Notes: generated from the letters alone by a model not told the origin. 64,000 bases of DNA from Amorphoplanes digitatis (GCF_014205335.1 NZ_JACHNH010000001.1:1488001-1552000); one strand, 5' to 3'; shown: positions 34,670 through 44,177, counted from the stretch's first letter. A program made the numbers and translations.

Positions 34670-35835
34670 GTGGCGCCCCCGGCGCGCGGCAGCACCGCGG
34701 TGACCGTCCAGCCGCGGCCGGCGGCGGGGCCGGCCTCGCAGGTGCCGCCGAGCAGGCCGGCGCGTTCTGCCATGCCGATCAGCCCGTACCCCGTTCCGGC
34801 CGGGGCGCCACCGCCGGCCTCGCCGTCGTCGCTCACCTGTAGGCGTACCGAATCGGGGTCCGCCGAGACGCGGACCTGGATCCGGGTCGCGTGCCGGGCG
34901 TGCCGCCGGGCGTTGGTGACCGACTCCTGCGCGAGCCGGAAGATCGCGGAGCCGACCGCCGGGGAGACGTCGTCGAGGTCGCCGGCGATGCCGACGTCGA
35001 CGGACGGGCCGGAGCGGTGCCGGCCGGCGAGCTTCTCGAGATCGGCGATGCGCGGGCCGGGCGTGAGCTCGGCCGGCTCGTCGCGGCGCAGGATCCGGAC
35101 CATGCCGCGCATCTCGGCGAGGGCCCGGGACGCCTCGGCCTCGATCACCCGCAGCGCGTCGGTCGCGGCGTCCGGATGCGAAGCGGCGGTGGCGAGGCCG
35201 GCCTGCGCCCGGATCGCCATCGCCGACACGTGGTGCGCGACGGTGTCGTGCAGGTCCCGGGCCAGCCGCTCGCGTTCGAGCAGCTTGACCCGCTCGAGCT
35301 CGCGGAGCCGGGCGGCGGCCCGGTAGCGCAGGGCGAGACCCGGCGTGATCGCCGCCGACACCACCACGAACCCGGCGAACATGTCGCCCGGGCTGATCTG
35401 CCCGACGGCCGCGGCCCCGCCGATCTTGGCGAACACGATGGCGAGGCCGAGCACGATCGCGCGCCCGGACCCCCACCGGACCAGGGCGTAAACCAGGATC
35501 AGGACGAAGGCGACCGCGTTGTTCTCCAGCTCGGTGCCGCCCATCGCCAGCGGCGCGAGCGCGGTGACGCCGAACGCGATCGCGAGCATCGGCAGCGGCC
35601 GGGTCCGCCGCCACAGCAGGGTCGGCAGCACCGCGACGACGATCACCACCGACAGCGCCCGCCACTGCAGGCCGGCCCGGAACACGCCCTCGATCACCGC
35701 GAGGGGCACCAGCGCGCCGAGCAGCGCCCAGTCCCGCCACACCCGCGCAGGCGGGTGCGGGGGAGCGGGTTCGGCCCATACGGAGCGCAGAACTTCGTGC
35801 ACCTGCTGATGGTACGGGGGCACCAGGCCCGCCAT
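34666..35835 (-). CDS. Sensor histidine kinase (NarL-partner type)
   Basis: A 389-residue kinase. Four to six transmembrane helices lie in residues 28-165; the dimerisation region RDLHDTVAHHVSAMAIRAQAG carries the phospho-acceptor His; the ATP-binding region has QESVTNARRHA (N box) and GTGYGLIGMAERAGLLGG (G box). There is no obvious extracytoplasmic sensor, so the signal is probably sensed in the membrane. It is paired with the overlapping response regulator gene. Confidence 0.92.
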   Translation of the reverse strand: MAGLVPPYHQQVHEVLRSVWAEPAPPHPPARVWRDWALLGALVPLAVIEGVFRAGLQWRALSVVIVVAVLPTLLWRRTRPLPMLAIAFGVTALAPLAMGGTELENNAVAFVLILVYALVRWGSGRAIVLGLAIVFAKIGGAAAVGQISPGDMFAGFVVVSAAITPGLALRYRAAARLRELERVKLLERERLARDLHDTVAHHVSAMAIRAQAGLATAASHPDAATDALRVIEAEASRALAEMRGMVRILRRDEPAELTPGPRIADLEKLAGRHRSGPSVDVGIAGDLDDVSPAVGSAIFRLAQESVTNARRHARHATRIQVRVSADPDSVRLQVSDDGEAGGGAPAGTGYGLIGMAERAGLLGGTCEAGPAAGRGWTVTAVLPRAGGAT

Positions 35836-35849
35836 ATCGGCCCAAAGTA

Positions 35850-36875
35850 CTAGGGCACGACGACCCGGACACCAGGCGTCGCCGGAACGTCCATCGCGGC
35901 CAGGGCCGCCGGCACGGCCGCCAGGCCGATCTCCCCGGTGATCAGCTCCGCGGGCCGCAGCCGGCCGGACTCCACCAGGGGCAGCAGTTCGGCGTACGCG
36001 TGCGCGGGCATGCCGTGGCTGCCCAGGATCTCCAGCTCGTGCGCCACGACCAGCTCCATCGGCACGGTCGGGCGCCCGGACGCGGCCGGCAGCAGTCCGA
36101 CCTGGACGTGCCGGCCGCGCCGCCGCAGCCCCTCGATCGACGCCGTCAGCGTGGCCTGGCTGCCCAGCGCGTCGATGGAGACGTGCGCGCCGCCCCCGGT
36201 GAGCTCCGGGATCTCGGCCACCCGCGCGGCGTCCAGCGTCACCGCGGCGCCGCACGTGCCGGCCAGGGCGAGTGCCGCGGGGGACACGTCGACCGCGATC
36301 ACCCGGGCGCCCGCCGCGGCCGCGATCATCACCGCGGACAGGCCCACCCCGCCGCAGCCGTGCACGACCAACCACTCGCCGGCCCGGACCCGGCCCTGGT
36401 GCGCCACCGCCCGGAACGAGGTGGCGAACCGGCAGCCCAGGACGGCCGCCGCGGCGAAGTCCACCCGGTCGGGAAGGCGGACCAGGTTGGTCATGGCGTG
36501 CGGCACCACGACGAGGTCGGCGAACGAGCCCCAGTCGGTGAAGCCCGGCTGCCGCTGCCGGTGGCACACCTGCTGGTCGCCGGCGCGGCAGGCCGGGCAG
36601 GTGCCGCAGGCGCAGATGAACGGCGCGGTCACCCGGTCGCCCGGCCGCCAGCCCTCGACGCCGGGTCCGACCGCGGCGATCACCCCGGCGAACTCGTGGC
36701 CCGGCACGTGCGGCAGGCGGATGTCGGGGTCGTGGCCGCGCCAGCCGTGCCAGTCGCTGCGGCACAACCCGGTCGCCCGGACGGCGACCACGACGCCGCC
36801 CTCCGGCGGCTCCGGGTCGGGCACGTCGCGGACCCAGGGGAGCTCACCGAACCGTTCGTAGATCACCGCGCGCAT
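35850..36875 (-). CDS. Zinc-dependent alcohol dehydrogenase family protein
   Basis: A 341-residue medium-chain dehydrogenase/reductase. Catalytic zinc ligands are the Cys of GLCRSDWHG and the His-Glu of PGHEFAG; the structural zinc site is the four-cysteine segment CACGTCPACRAGDQQVC. The NAD(P)-binding Rossmann motif is VHGCGGVGLSAVMIA. It oxidises an alcohol or reduces an aldehyde of unknown identity. The start overlaps the upstream gene by 32 bp, so they are co-transcribed. Confidence 0.92.
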   Translation of the reverse strand: MRAVIYERFGELPWVRDVPDPEPPEGGVVVAVRATGLCRSDWHGWRGHDPDIRLPHVPGHEFAGVIAAVGPGVEGWRPGDRVTAPFICACGTCPACRAGDQQVCHRQRQPGFTDWGSFADLVVVPHAMTNLVRLPDRVDFAAAAVLGCRFATSFRAVAHQGRVRAGEWLVVHGCGGVGLSAVMIAAAAGARVIAVDVSPAALALAGTCGAAVTLDAARVAEIPELTGGGAHVSIDALGSQATLTASIEGLRRRGRHVQVGLLPAASGRPTVPMELVVAHELEILGSHGMPAHAYAELLPLVESGRLRPAELITGEIGLAAVPAALAAMDVPATPGVRVVVP

Positions 36876-37746
36876 CCGTCGATGGTGCCAGGCGCCCGTA
36901 CGAGGTGAGGGTCCGCAGCGCCCCGAGGGTGACGATGCCGCGCCACTCGAGGCGGGAGGCGGCGCTCGGCGGTTCCCAGGTGATCTGCCAGCCGCCGTCC
37001 GCCGCCTGCGCCCGGGCCAGGTGGTCGAGGTGCCCGTCGATCTGCGCCGGGGTGAACAGGGAGCGCCAGCGCGAGTCCGCGAAGGGCGCGACGGTCAGCG
37101 GCGTCAGCCCGTAGCCCTCGGCGTCGGGATCCAGGTGGAACATCGCCGAGGCGGTCAGGCGCTCGAACACCGCGGCCGCGTGCTTCTCGGCGCGCTCGGC
37201 GTCCCCGGCGTGCTCCAGGAAGGCCAGCACCTCGGCGAGCGCGTGCACCTCGTCGGGCAGGTCGCCCGATTCGAGGGCGCGCCAGCAGTACCGGGTCGCC
37301 TCGTCGCGCCACGGGTGCGCGAAGCCGATCCGGTGCAGCAGAGCGGCCAGCCCGGCGGTCGGGTTCAGCCCCGGCGCGTAGGTCCAGTCCGACCAGTGCT
37401 CGGCGCGCGGGTAGGCCTCGATGACGTTGGAGGCCAGCGCGACGGCGCCCCCGACGGACTGGCGGCCCAGAAAGTCGCAGGCCCGGCGCAGCATCTCGGT
37501 GTCGTCGGCGCCGGCCGACGCGTACGCCTGCAACGCGATCTCGACGTCGATCGGCAGGCTGGCCGGGCAGCGCTTGTCCGGCTCGAGCCCGTGGCCGAAG
37601 CCGCCGTCGTCGTTCTGGTAGCCGCGCAGGGCGGCGACAACGCCGGCCGAGGGCTCGCCGAGGAACAGCGTCGCGAAGAGGCGCTGCTCCAGCAGGCGCG
37701 CCTCGGACCACAGGAATCGCACCGCGGCGGAGAAGGATTCACTCAT
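36844..37746 (-). CDS. Terpenoid-cyclase/prenyltransferase-fold protein
   Basis: A 300-residue helical protein with two QW-like repeats: YQNDDGGFGHGLEPD near the N-terminus and AQAADGGWQITWEP near the C-terminus. These occur in the alpha/alpha-toroid of squalene cyclases and prenyltransferases. No DxDD or other cyclase catalytic motif is seen, so it is probably not a cyclase. The 3' end overlaps the dehydrogenase gene by 32 bp. Function unknown. Confidence 0.75.
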   Translation of the reverse strand: MSESFSAAVRFLWSEARLLEQRLFATLFLGEPSAGVVAALRGYQNDDGGFGHGLEPDKRCPASLPIDVEIALQAYASAGADDTEMLRRACDFLGRQSVGGAVALASNVIEAYPRAEHWSDWTYAPGLNPTAGLAALLHRIGFAHPWRDEATRYCWRALESGDLPDEVHALAEVLAFLEHAGDAERAEKHAAAVFERLTASAMFHLDPDAEGYGLTPLTVAPFADSRWRSLFTPAQIDGHLDHLARAQAADGGWQITWEPPSAASRLEWRGIVTLGALRTLTSYGRLAPSTDARGDLRTVR

Positions 37747-37815
37747 GAGCACAGGCTAGGAAGCCGGGGCCCCGGCGTCTTGAACGAATCGGACGCTCTG
37801 GAACGTTGCAACGCC

Positions 37816-38403
37816 TCAGCGGTACCGGAGCTCGCCCGCGCGGACGGGTACGTCGAGCCGGTTCTCCGGTGGCGCGAGCGGGCACAGCCACCGGTCGTCG
37901 TACGCGCAGCTCGGGTTGTAGAGGTAGTTGAGGTCCAGCCGGACCCGGCTCGGCGAGAGCCGCTCCACGCCGCGGCCGTGCGTGCCCTTCACCGTGTCGG
38001 TCAGGTACCGCCCGCCGCCGTAGGTCTGGTCGCCGCAGGTCGTGTCGCGCACCGGCAGGAACAGCCCGCCGCCGTACGCGACAAGCCACCACAGCGACAG
38101 CTCGCCCCAGGGCGTGTCCAGGATGCCGACGCGGTCGTAGCGGCACACGCCGTCCGGCCCGGCCGTGTCGATCTCGATGGTGCCGGGCGCCTCGCGCAGG
38201 TCGACGTCGGCGATGAAATCGTCGCTGGGCGGGAAGTAGCGGATGCCGGTGAAGTCGTCGGTGCGCGGGATCGGCGACTGCGGGTGGCTGGAGAAGAGGC
38301 GGTCGCGCCGGTCGCGGAAGTCGGTGAGACCGGTCGCGTTCAGGTAGATGTCGGCCACCGCGGCGCGGTAGCCGGCGAGTTCGAGTGCCTGCACAACGGC
38401 CAC
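37816..38403 (-). CDS. DUF1684 family protein
   Basis: A 195-residue protein matching the DUF1684 pattern: FRDRRDRLFSSHPQSPI near the N-terminus, FTGIRYFPPSDDF, GGGLFLPVRDTTCGDQTYGGGRYL and the C-terminal LDLNYLYNPSCAYDDRWLCPLAPPENRL. The conserved Tyr, Asp and Cys residues suggest a metal- or ligand-binding beta barrel, but no activity is established. It is divergent from the rhamnosidase gene, with the LacI-type palindrome between them. Confidence 0.9.
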   Translation of the reverse strand: MAVVQALELAGYRAAVADIYLNATGLTDFRDRRDRLFSSHPQSPIPRTDDFTGIRYFPPSDDFIADVDLREAPGTIEIDTAGPDGVCRYDRVGILDTPWGELSLWWLVAYGGGLFLPVRDTTCGDQTYGGGRYLTDTVKGTHGRGVERLSPSRVRLDLNYLYNPSCAYDDRWLCPLAPPENRLDVPVRAGELRYR

Positions 38404-38462
38404 CGTATCCCGCGGGCCTTGAGTGGATCTTGCTATTCGTCCTACAGTCGTATGAGCCAGAT

Positions 38463-38478
38463 ATTGAAACGTTTAAAT
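38463..38478 (+). promoter_or_regulatory. LacI-family-type operator
   Basis: ATTGAAACGTTTAAAT is a 16-bp palindrome with one mismatched pair around the AAACGTTT core, typical of LacI-family sugar repressors. It lies 47 bp before the rhamnosidase start codon, so substrate-inducible expression is likely. No LacI gene is in the window. Confidence 0.65.
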
Positions 38479-38524
38479 GTCTGGATACCCGTACCGTTCG
38501 CCTCCCCCCACCGAGGAGAACCGC

Positions 38525-41500
38525 ATGTACCCGTCCCTACCCCCTCCTGCCCGAAAACTGGTCGCCCTGGCCGCCGCGGTTGTCACCGCGCTCGCCACCG
38601 TCGGCGCCCCGGCGAGCGCGGCCCTGGTGACGACCCCGGTCACCGTCGACGGCGCGCACTGGATCTGGTACCCCGAGGGTGCTCCCGCGCAGAGCGCCCC
38701 GGCCGCCACCCGCTACCTGCGCCGCACGTTCACCGCGCCCGCCGGCCCGTACGCCGACGCCCAGCTCGTCGTCACCGGCGACGACACCGTCGACGTCTGG
38801 CTCAACGGCACCTACCTGGCCGGCTCGCCCCGCGCCGCCGACTCGTGGAAGCAGGCCCGCTACGTCGACCTGGCCGCGGCGCTGCGGTCCGGCAGCAACA
38901 CCCTCCAGATCGCCGCGCGCAACACCAGCGCCGGCCCCGCCGGCGTCCTCGGCCGGGTACGCGTCGCCGCCGCCGGCGGCACCGTCGACCTCGTCACCGA
39001 CGGCTCCTGGCAGGCCGCGAACTCCGTGCCCGAGGCCTGGGTCGCCGCGGCGGACCTCGGCGCGTACGGCGCCGGGCCGTGGGCGCAGTCCGTCGCCGCC
39101 GCCGACAACGCCGCGGCCTCGCCGGTGACGCCCGCCGGGCTGACCACCGAGCGCCGCACGGACCCGGTCGGCGTCGACCCGCGCAGGCCGCGCTTCGGCT
39201 GGCGGCTGGACGCCACCGCGAACGGCCAGGTGCAGGGCCGCTACCAGGTCACCGTCGGCAGCACGGCCGGCGGCGCGGACGTCTGGGACAGCGGCCAGGT
39301 CGCGTCGGCGGCAAGTGTCGACGTCGCGTACGGCGGACCCGCGCTGGCGAGCAACCGGACCTACCACTGGCGGGTGCGGGTCTGGGACGCACAGGGCCGG
39401 CCCAGCCCGTGGAGCCCGTCGGCCCGCTTCGACACCGGATACGTCGACCCGGCCACCGAGTGGCAGGCCGCGTTCATCGGCGCGCCCGGCGGCGCGAGCC
39501 TCGCCGGCGCCGAATGGATCTGGTACCCCGAGGGCGACCCGGCGAGCACCGCACCGGCCGCCGAGCGGTTCTTCCGCCGCACCTTCGACCTGGCCGCCAC
39601 CGGCAAGGCGACGCTCGTCGTCACCGGCGACGACACGGCCGACGTGTGGATCAACGGCGCGCGGGTGAGCTCCTCGCGGCGGGTCGTCGACGCGTGGAAG
39701 CGCGCCACCACGGTGGACGTCTCCGCGCAGGTGCGCGCCGGCGCCAACACGATCGCCGTCGCCGCCACGAACACCACCGCCGGCCCGGCGAGCGTCATCG
39801 CCAAGCTGACCGTCGGGACCACCACCGTGTCCACCGGCGCGGCGTGGAGGTCGGCGCAGAGCGCGCCGGCGGGCTGGCAGCAGCCGGGCTTCGACGACGG
39901 CGCCTGGCCCGCCGCCCGGGCGACCGCCGCGTACGGCTCGGGACCGTGGGGCACCCAGGTCGCGGTGCCGAACCCCACGCCGTACCTGAGCAAGGGTTTC
40001 GCCGTGAGCAAGCCGGTCGCCCGGGCCCGGCTCTTCGCGACCGCGCTGGGCCTGCACGACACCTACCTCAACGGCGTCAAGGTCGGCGCCGAGCGGCTCG
40101 CGCCGGGCTGGACCGACTACGGCAAGCGCCTGCAATACCGCGGCTACGACGTGACGGCGGCGCTGCGGCAGGGCGACAACACGCTCGGCGCGCTGCTCGG
40201 CAACGGCTGGTACTCCGGCAGCATCGGCTTCGCCGGCAGCCAGCGGTACGGCACCTCGCCGTGGTACTCCGCGCAGCTGTCCATCGAGTACGCCGACGGC
40301 ACGCGCGCGGACGTCCGTACCGATGGATCGTGGTCCGCGGCGCCCAGCGTGATCGTCGCCGACGACCTGTACCACGGCGAGGACCAGGACGCCCGGATCT
40401 CGTCCGCGGCCGGGACGCCCGTGACGGTGCGGACCGCCGCCAAGCCGCGGCTCGTCGCACAGGTCGACCCCGGCGTGACCGTGCGGCAGGAGCTGCGGCC
40501 GAGGTCGATCACGCAGCCCCGGCCGGGCGTGTGGATCGCCGACCTGGGGCAGAATTTCGCCGGCTGGAACCGGCTGCGGGCGACCGGGCCGGCCGGCACC
40601 CGGATCACGCTGCGGCACGGCGAGATCCTGAACGCCGACGGCACGCTCTACACCGCAAATCTGCGCGCCGCGCAGGCCACCGACACGTTCACCCTCGCTG
40701 GCACCGGCGCGGCGGAGGTCTTCGAGCCGCACTTCACCGTGCACGGCTACCGCTACGTCGAGCTGACCGGCTTCCCGGGCACGCCGACCGCCGACAGCCT
40801 CACCGGGCTCGCGGCCTGGACCGACGGCGCCGAGACCGGCACTTTCAGCAGCAGCGACGCGCTCGTCAACCAGCTTCAGCACAACATCGTCTGGGGCGCG
40901 CGCTCGAACATGCTGTCGATACCGACCGACTGCCCGCAGCGCGACGAGCGGCTCGGGTGGACCGGCGACATCGCCGCGTTCGGCGCCACGTCGACGTTCA
41001 ACTTCGACACGCACGGGCTGCTCGCCAAGTTCGCCGACGACCTGGTGGACGCGCAGCGCGCCGACGGGGCGTTCACCGACGTCGCGCCGGCCGTCATCGA
41101 CGGCGCGGGCAAGGCCGGCTGGGCCGACGCCGGCGTCATCGTGCCGTACACGATCTGGCAGCGCTACGGCGACCTGTCCGTCGTGGACCGCAACTTCGCG
41201 GCGATGGCCCGCTACGTCGACTACCTCCGCTCGACCGCGGGCGCGGACCTGATCCGCAACCACGAGACGTTCGGCGACTGGCTCAACGTCGACGACAACA
41301 CGGCGAACGACGTGAGCAGCACGGCGTTCTTCGGCTGGTCCGCCCGGCTGCTCTCGCGGATGGCCGCGGCGACCGGGCGCACGGCCGAGGCCGCGAGCTA
41401 CGGCACGCTCGCGGACCAGATCGCGGCCGCCTTCACCGGCAGGTTCGTCGCCGCCGACGGGACCGTGTCCGGAAACAGCCAGACCGGGTACGTGCTCGCG

Positions 41501-42145
41501 CTCGCGTTCGGCCTCGTGCCGGCGAACCGTACCCAGGCGGTCGCGGACAAGCTCGCCGCCAAGGTCGCCTCGCGCAACGGGCACCTCTCCGTCGGCTTCA
41601 TGGGCGTGGAGAACCTGCTGCCGGTGCTCGCCGAGTACGGGCACGCGGCCACCGCGTACCAGATCCTGCAACAGCCGGACTATCCCGGCTGGGGCTACAT
41701 GAACTCGCGCGGCGCGACCACGATCTGGGAGCGCTGGGACGGGATCAGGACGGACGGCACGCTCCAGGACGTCGGCATGAACTCGTTCAACCACTACGGC
41801 CTCGGCTCGGTGGGCGACTGGCTCTACCGAACGGTCGGCGGCGTCGGCCCGGCCGCACCGGGCTACAAGCAGGTGCTCATCGCCCCGAAACCCGGCGGCA
41901 CGCTCACGGCCGCGACCGCGTCGCTGCTCACCGCGTACGGCCAGACGCGCTCGGAGTGGACCCGGGCCGGCTCGGCGCTGACGCTGCGGGTCGTGGTCCC
42001 GCCGAACGCCACCGCGACGGTACGGGTGCCGGCCTCCTCGGCCGCGGCGGTGACCCCGCCGCCGGAGGCGGTGCCGCAGGGCTACGCGAACGGCGTCGCC
42101 TCCTACGCCCTCGGCTCGGGCAGCTACACGTTCACCGCCGGCTGA
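38525..42145 (+). CDS. Secreted GH78 alpha-L-rhamnosidase
   Basis: A 1206-residue exported enzyme releasing terminal alpha-L-rhamnose from plant glycosides or polysaccharides. After the signal peptide (LVALAAAVVTALATVGAPASA) comes a beta-sandwich unit, a fibronectin-like stretch, then a second copy of the same beta-sandwich (both begin WIWYPEG and contain VVTGDDT). These precede the family's N-terminal domain, the (alpha/alpha)6 catalytic barrel and the C-terminal domain. The catalytic signature is DCPQRDERLGWTGD; the WERWDGI motif lies further on. ATG 38525 follows GAGGAGA. A LacI-type operator lies upstream. The 3' end overlaps the convergent kinase gene by 14 bp. Confidence 0.92.
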   Translation: MYPSLPPPARKLVALAAAVVTALATVGAPASAALVTTPVTVDGAHWIWYPEGAPAQSAPAATRYLRRTFTAPAGPYADAQLVVTGDDTVDVWLNGTYLAGSPRAADSWKQARYVDLAAALRSGSNTLQIAARNTSAGPAGVLGRVRVAAAGGTVDLVTDGSWQAANSVPEAWVAAADLGAYGAGPWAQSVAAADNAAASPVTPAGLTTERRTDPVGVDPRRPRFGWRLDATANGQVQGRYQVTVGSTAGGADVWDSGQVASAASVDVAYGGPALASNRTYHWRVRVWDAQGRPSPWSPSARFDTGYVDPATEWQAAFIGAPGGASLAGAEWIWYPEGDPASTAPAAERFFRRTFDLAATGKATLVVTGDDTADVWINGARVSSSRRVVDAWKRATTVDVSAQVRAGANTIAVAATNTTAGPASVIAKLTVGTTTVSTGAAWRSAQSAPAGWQQPGFDDGAWPAARATAAYGSGPWGTQVAVPNPTPYLSKGFAVSKPVARARLFATALGLHDTYLNGVKVGAERLAPGWTDYGKRLQYRGYDVTAALRQGDNTLGALLGNGWYSGSIGFAGSQRYGTSPWYSAQLSIEYADGTRADVRTDGSWSAAPSVIVADDLYHGEDQDARISSAAGTPVTVRTAAKPRLVAQVDPGVTVRQELRPRSITQPRPGVWIADLGQNFAGWNRLRATGPAGTRITLRHGEILNADGTLYTANLRAAQATDTFTLAGTGAAEVFEPHFTVHGYRYVELTGFPGTPTADSLTGLAAWTDGAETGTFSSSDALVNQLQHNIVWGARSNMLSIPTDCPQRDERLGWTGDIAAFGATSTFNFDTHGLLAKFADDLVDAQRADGAFTDVAPAVIDGAGKAGWADAGVIVPYTIWQRYGDLSVVDRNFAAMARYVDYLRSTAGADLIRNHETFGDWLNVDDNTANDVSSTAFFGWSARLLSRMAAATGRTAEAASYGTLADQIAAAFTGRFVAADGTVSGNSQTGYVLALAFGLVPANRTQAVADKLAAKVASRNGHLSVGFMGVENLLPVLAEYGHAATAYQILQQPDYPGWGYMNSRGATTIWERWDGIRTDGTLQDVGMNSFNHYGLGSVGDWLYRTVGGVGPAAPGYKQVLIAPKPGGTLTAATASLLTAYGQTRSEWTRAGSALTLRVVVPPNATATVRVPASSAAAVTPPPEAVPQGYANGVASYALGSGSYTFTAG

Positions 42146-43070
42146 GGTCCCTCAGCTCCTCCTCGAGCAGCCCGGTCAGGCGGACGTGCCGGTCTCCGCC
42201 GACCGGGATGCCTCGGCTCGGGCCTTCGGCCAGCATCAACACGTAGAGGTGTACCCGGTAGAGCGCGAGCCGGGTGCGCGCGGGGTCATCGAGGACGAGA
42301 CCGGTCGCGGCGGCGTAGCCCCGCAGGAACGGGTGCTCCGGCTCGTCCTCGATGCGGCGCCGCAGCGCCGGGGAGACGAGGTCCAGCAGGGGGTCGCCCC
42401 ACAGGTGGCGTTCGCCGTCGACAAGCCCGGTCAGCCGGCCGCCGGCGGCCAGCACGTTGCCGTCCCAGAGGTCGAAGTGCAGCAGCGCGGGCCGGGTGAC
42501 CGTAGCCAGGTTGCCCGCGTGCCGGGCGGCCAGCTCGCCGAGGCCCGGCGGCAGCGGCACCTCCCAGTCGGCGGCGTCGGCCAGCAGGGCGTCGAGCATC
42601 GCGCCGAACGCCGCCGGCCAGTCGGCGCCGCGGGCCCGGTCGCCGGTGTAGCCGAAGTGCGGGCCGGTGATCCGGTGCAGGCCGGCGATCGCGGCGCCGA
42701 GCTGCTCGCGGACGCCGGCGCTGTTCGCCACGCCGGTCAGGGCGGTGCCCGGCAGCAGGCTCGTCACGATCCAGTCCTCGGCCACGTGCAGCACCTCCGG
42801 CACCGGTACGCCCGGCGCGCTGGACCGGACCAGCCGGAAGTAGGCCGCCTCGGCCTCGATGAGCCCGCTCTCGTACCGCAGCAGCCGGGCCGACGGCGGC
42901 GGCCCGACCTTCACCACCACGTCGCGGCCGTCGGTCAGGGTGGCACGCCACACGGCCGCGAATCCGCCGCCGGACAACTCGGCGGCATCGGCCACCTTCG
43001 CACCCAGTTCCGGCGCGATCAGGCCGTCGATAGTGCAGATGTCGAGGTTGCGTTGGGTCGGACTGCGCAT
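42132..43070 (-). CDS. APH/fructosamine-kinase-like phosphotransferase
   Basis: A 312-residue kinase-fold protein: nucleotide-binding Lys in DVVVKVGPP, catalytic loop LLHFDLWDGNVLAAGG (Asp and Asn) and metal-binding Asp in GLVDGERHLWGDP. The HFDLWDGN form resembles the fructosamine/ketosamine kinase group more than antibiotic kinases. The substrate may be a glycated amine or sugar. It is divergent from the TPR-like gene and overlaps the rhamnosidase end by 14 bp. Confidence 0.82.
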   Translation of the reverse strand: MRSPTQRNLDICTIDGLIAPELGAKVADAAELSGGGFAAVWRATLTDGRDVVVKVGPPPSARLLRYESGLIEAEAAYFRLVRSSAPGVPVPEVLHVAEDWIVTSLLPGTALTGVANSAGVREQLGAAIAGLHRITGPHFGYTGDRARGADWPAAFGAMLDALLADAADWEVPLPPGLGELAARHAGNLATVTRPALLHFDLWDGNVLAAGGRLTGLVDGERHLWGDPLLDLVSPALRRRIEDEPEHPFLRGYAAATGLVLDDPARTRLALYRVHLYVLMLAEGPSRGIPVGGDRHVRLTGLLEEELRDLSRR

Positions 43071-43175
43071 GACGCATTGTGCAACCCGCCCCTGGTACGA
43101 AAACCTAAGGGTCCACGAAGGAATCGAGCGCCGGCCGATGGTGTCTCGAAGGCCCGGAAGGGTACACAGGCTTGC

Positions 43176-44177
43176 ATGACCGTCAGTGACGAACGGCCGG
43201 GGCTGGCTGTCCCCGACCGGGACATCACCCCCCTCCCGGACAGCCGCACGGTGCCGCTGGCCCCGCCGGCCGACGCCGATGACCTGCCGCGGTACCTCCA
43301 TGCCCTGCGCCGCCTCGCCGACGCCGACGACCTGGCGGCCGCGCACTCGGGCTGCACCCTCGCCGTCGACCTGGCCGGCCGGCTCGGCTCGGCGGCCGGG
43401 CTCGTCACCGCGTACTCGCAGCGCAGCTCCGTCTCCCGGCGCCTGGGCCGGCTGGCCGAGGCCGCCCGGGACGCGGAGGCCGCCGCGGAGCTCTTCGCCG
43501 TCTCCGGCGGCGACCCGTCGGGGGCCGCCGCCGCGCTGCTGATGTCGCGGCGCATCGCCGTCCTGCTCGACCTCGGCGACCTCGACTGCGCCGACGGCCT
43601 GCTCGCACCGTCCGGCTTCGCCGGCGTGCTGCCGGACGAGCCGGAGTTCCTGCTCCTGCGCTACGTCCGCGGCCGCCTGCACGCCGAGGCGGCGCGCCCC
43701 GGCGAGGGCCTTGCCGACCTGTACCGGTGCGGCGAGCGCCTGGCCGTGCGGCGCTCCGACCATCCCGCCGTGCTGCCGTGGCGCTCGGCCGCCGCCGCCG
43801 TGCTGGCCGGCCTCGGCGCCGGCGAGGCGGCCGAGCGGCTGGTCGCCGAGGAGGTGGCGCTGACCCGGCGGCACGGGCTCGCCTCCGCCCTGGGCCGGGC
43901 GCTGCGCATTCAGGGGCAGGTGCGTTCGGGCGCCGAGGGCATCTGCCCGGCCGAGGAGTCGATCCGGGTGCTGCGCGGCACGCCCCGGCGCTTCGAACTG
44001 GCGATGGCCCTTGTCGACCTCGGCGCGCTGCTCAACGCCGCGCGCCGCCGCCCGCAGGCGCGCCGGGTGCTGCGCGACGGGCTGGAGTTGGCGCAGGAGT
44101 GCGGCTCGCCGGCCCTGGTCGCCCGGGCCCGTGCGCTGTTCGCCGGCAAGACCCGTCTCGCGCCGCCGTTCAAGTAA
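43176..44177 (+). CDS. TPR-like helical repeat protein
   Basis: A 333-residue soluble protein made of helix pairs resembling the TPR part of large LuxR/MalT (LAL) regulators: SQRSSVSRRLGRLAEAARDAEAAAELF, RRFELAMALVDLGALLNAARRRPQARRVLRDGLELA. It has neither the AAA ATPase nor the helix-turn-helix of those regulators. It may be a protein-interaction module derived from one. The start ATG 43176 lacks a strong ribosome binding site. Confidence 0.6.
   Translation: MTVSDERPGLAVPDRDITPLPDSRTVPLAPPADADDLPRYLHALRRLADADDLAAAHSGCTLAVDLAGRLGSAAGLVTAYSQRSSVSRRLGRLAEAARDAEAAAELFAVSGGDPSGAAAALLMSRRIAVLLDLGDLDCADGLLAPSGFAGVLPDEPEFLLLRYVRGRLHAEAARPGEGLADLYRCGERLAVRRSDHPAVLPWRSAAAAVLAGLGAGEAAERLVAEEVALTRRHGLASALGRALRIQGQVRSGAEGICPAEESIRVLRGTPRRFELAMALVDLGALLNAARRRPQARRVLRDGLELAQECGSPALVARARALFAGKTRLAPPFK

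Noticed and set aside
37021..42246. A very long open frame of 1741 codons on the plus strand.
   Set aside because: It is antisense to the toroid-like and DUF1684 genes and out of frame with the rhamnosidase; composition is Arg/Gly/Ala-rich with no domain. Long chance frames are expected in high-GC DNA.
42132..43070. Aminoglycoside resistance gene.
   Set aside because: The catalytic loop HFDLWDGN fits the fructosamine-kinase-like group better, and the same fold at 12.2 kb is also not a recognised resistance enzyme.
42186..43175. A 330-codon upstream extension of the TPR-like gene.
   Set aside because: It is antisense to the APH-like kinase, whose catalytic motifs are intact; the protein-like sequence begins at ATG 43176.
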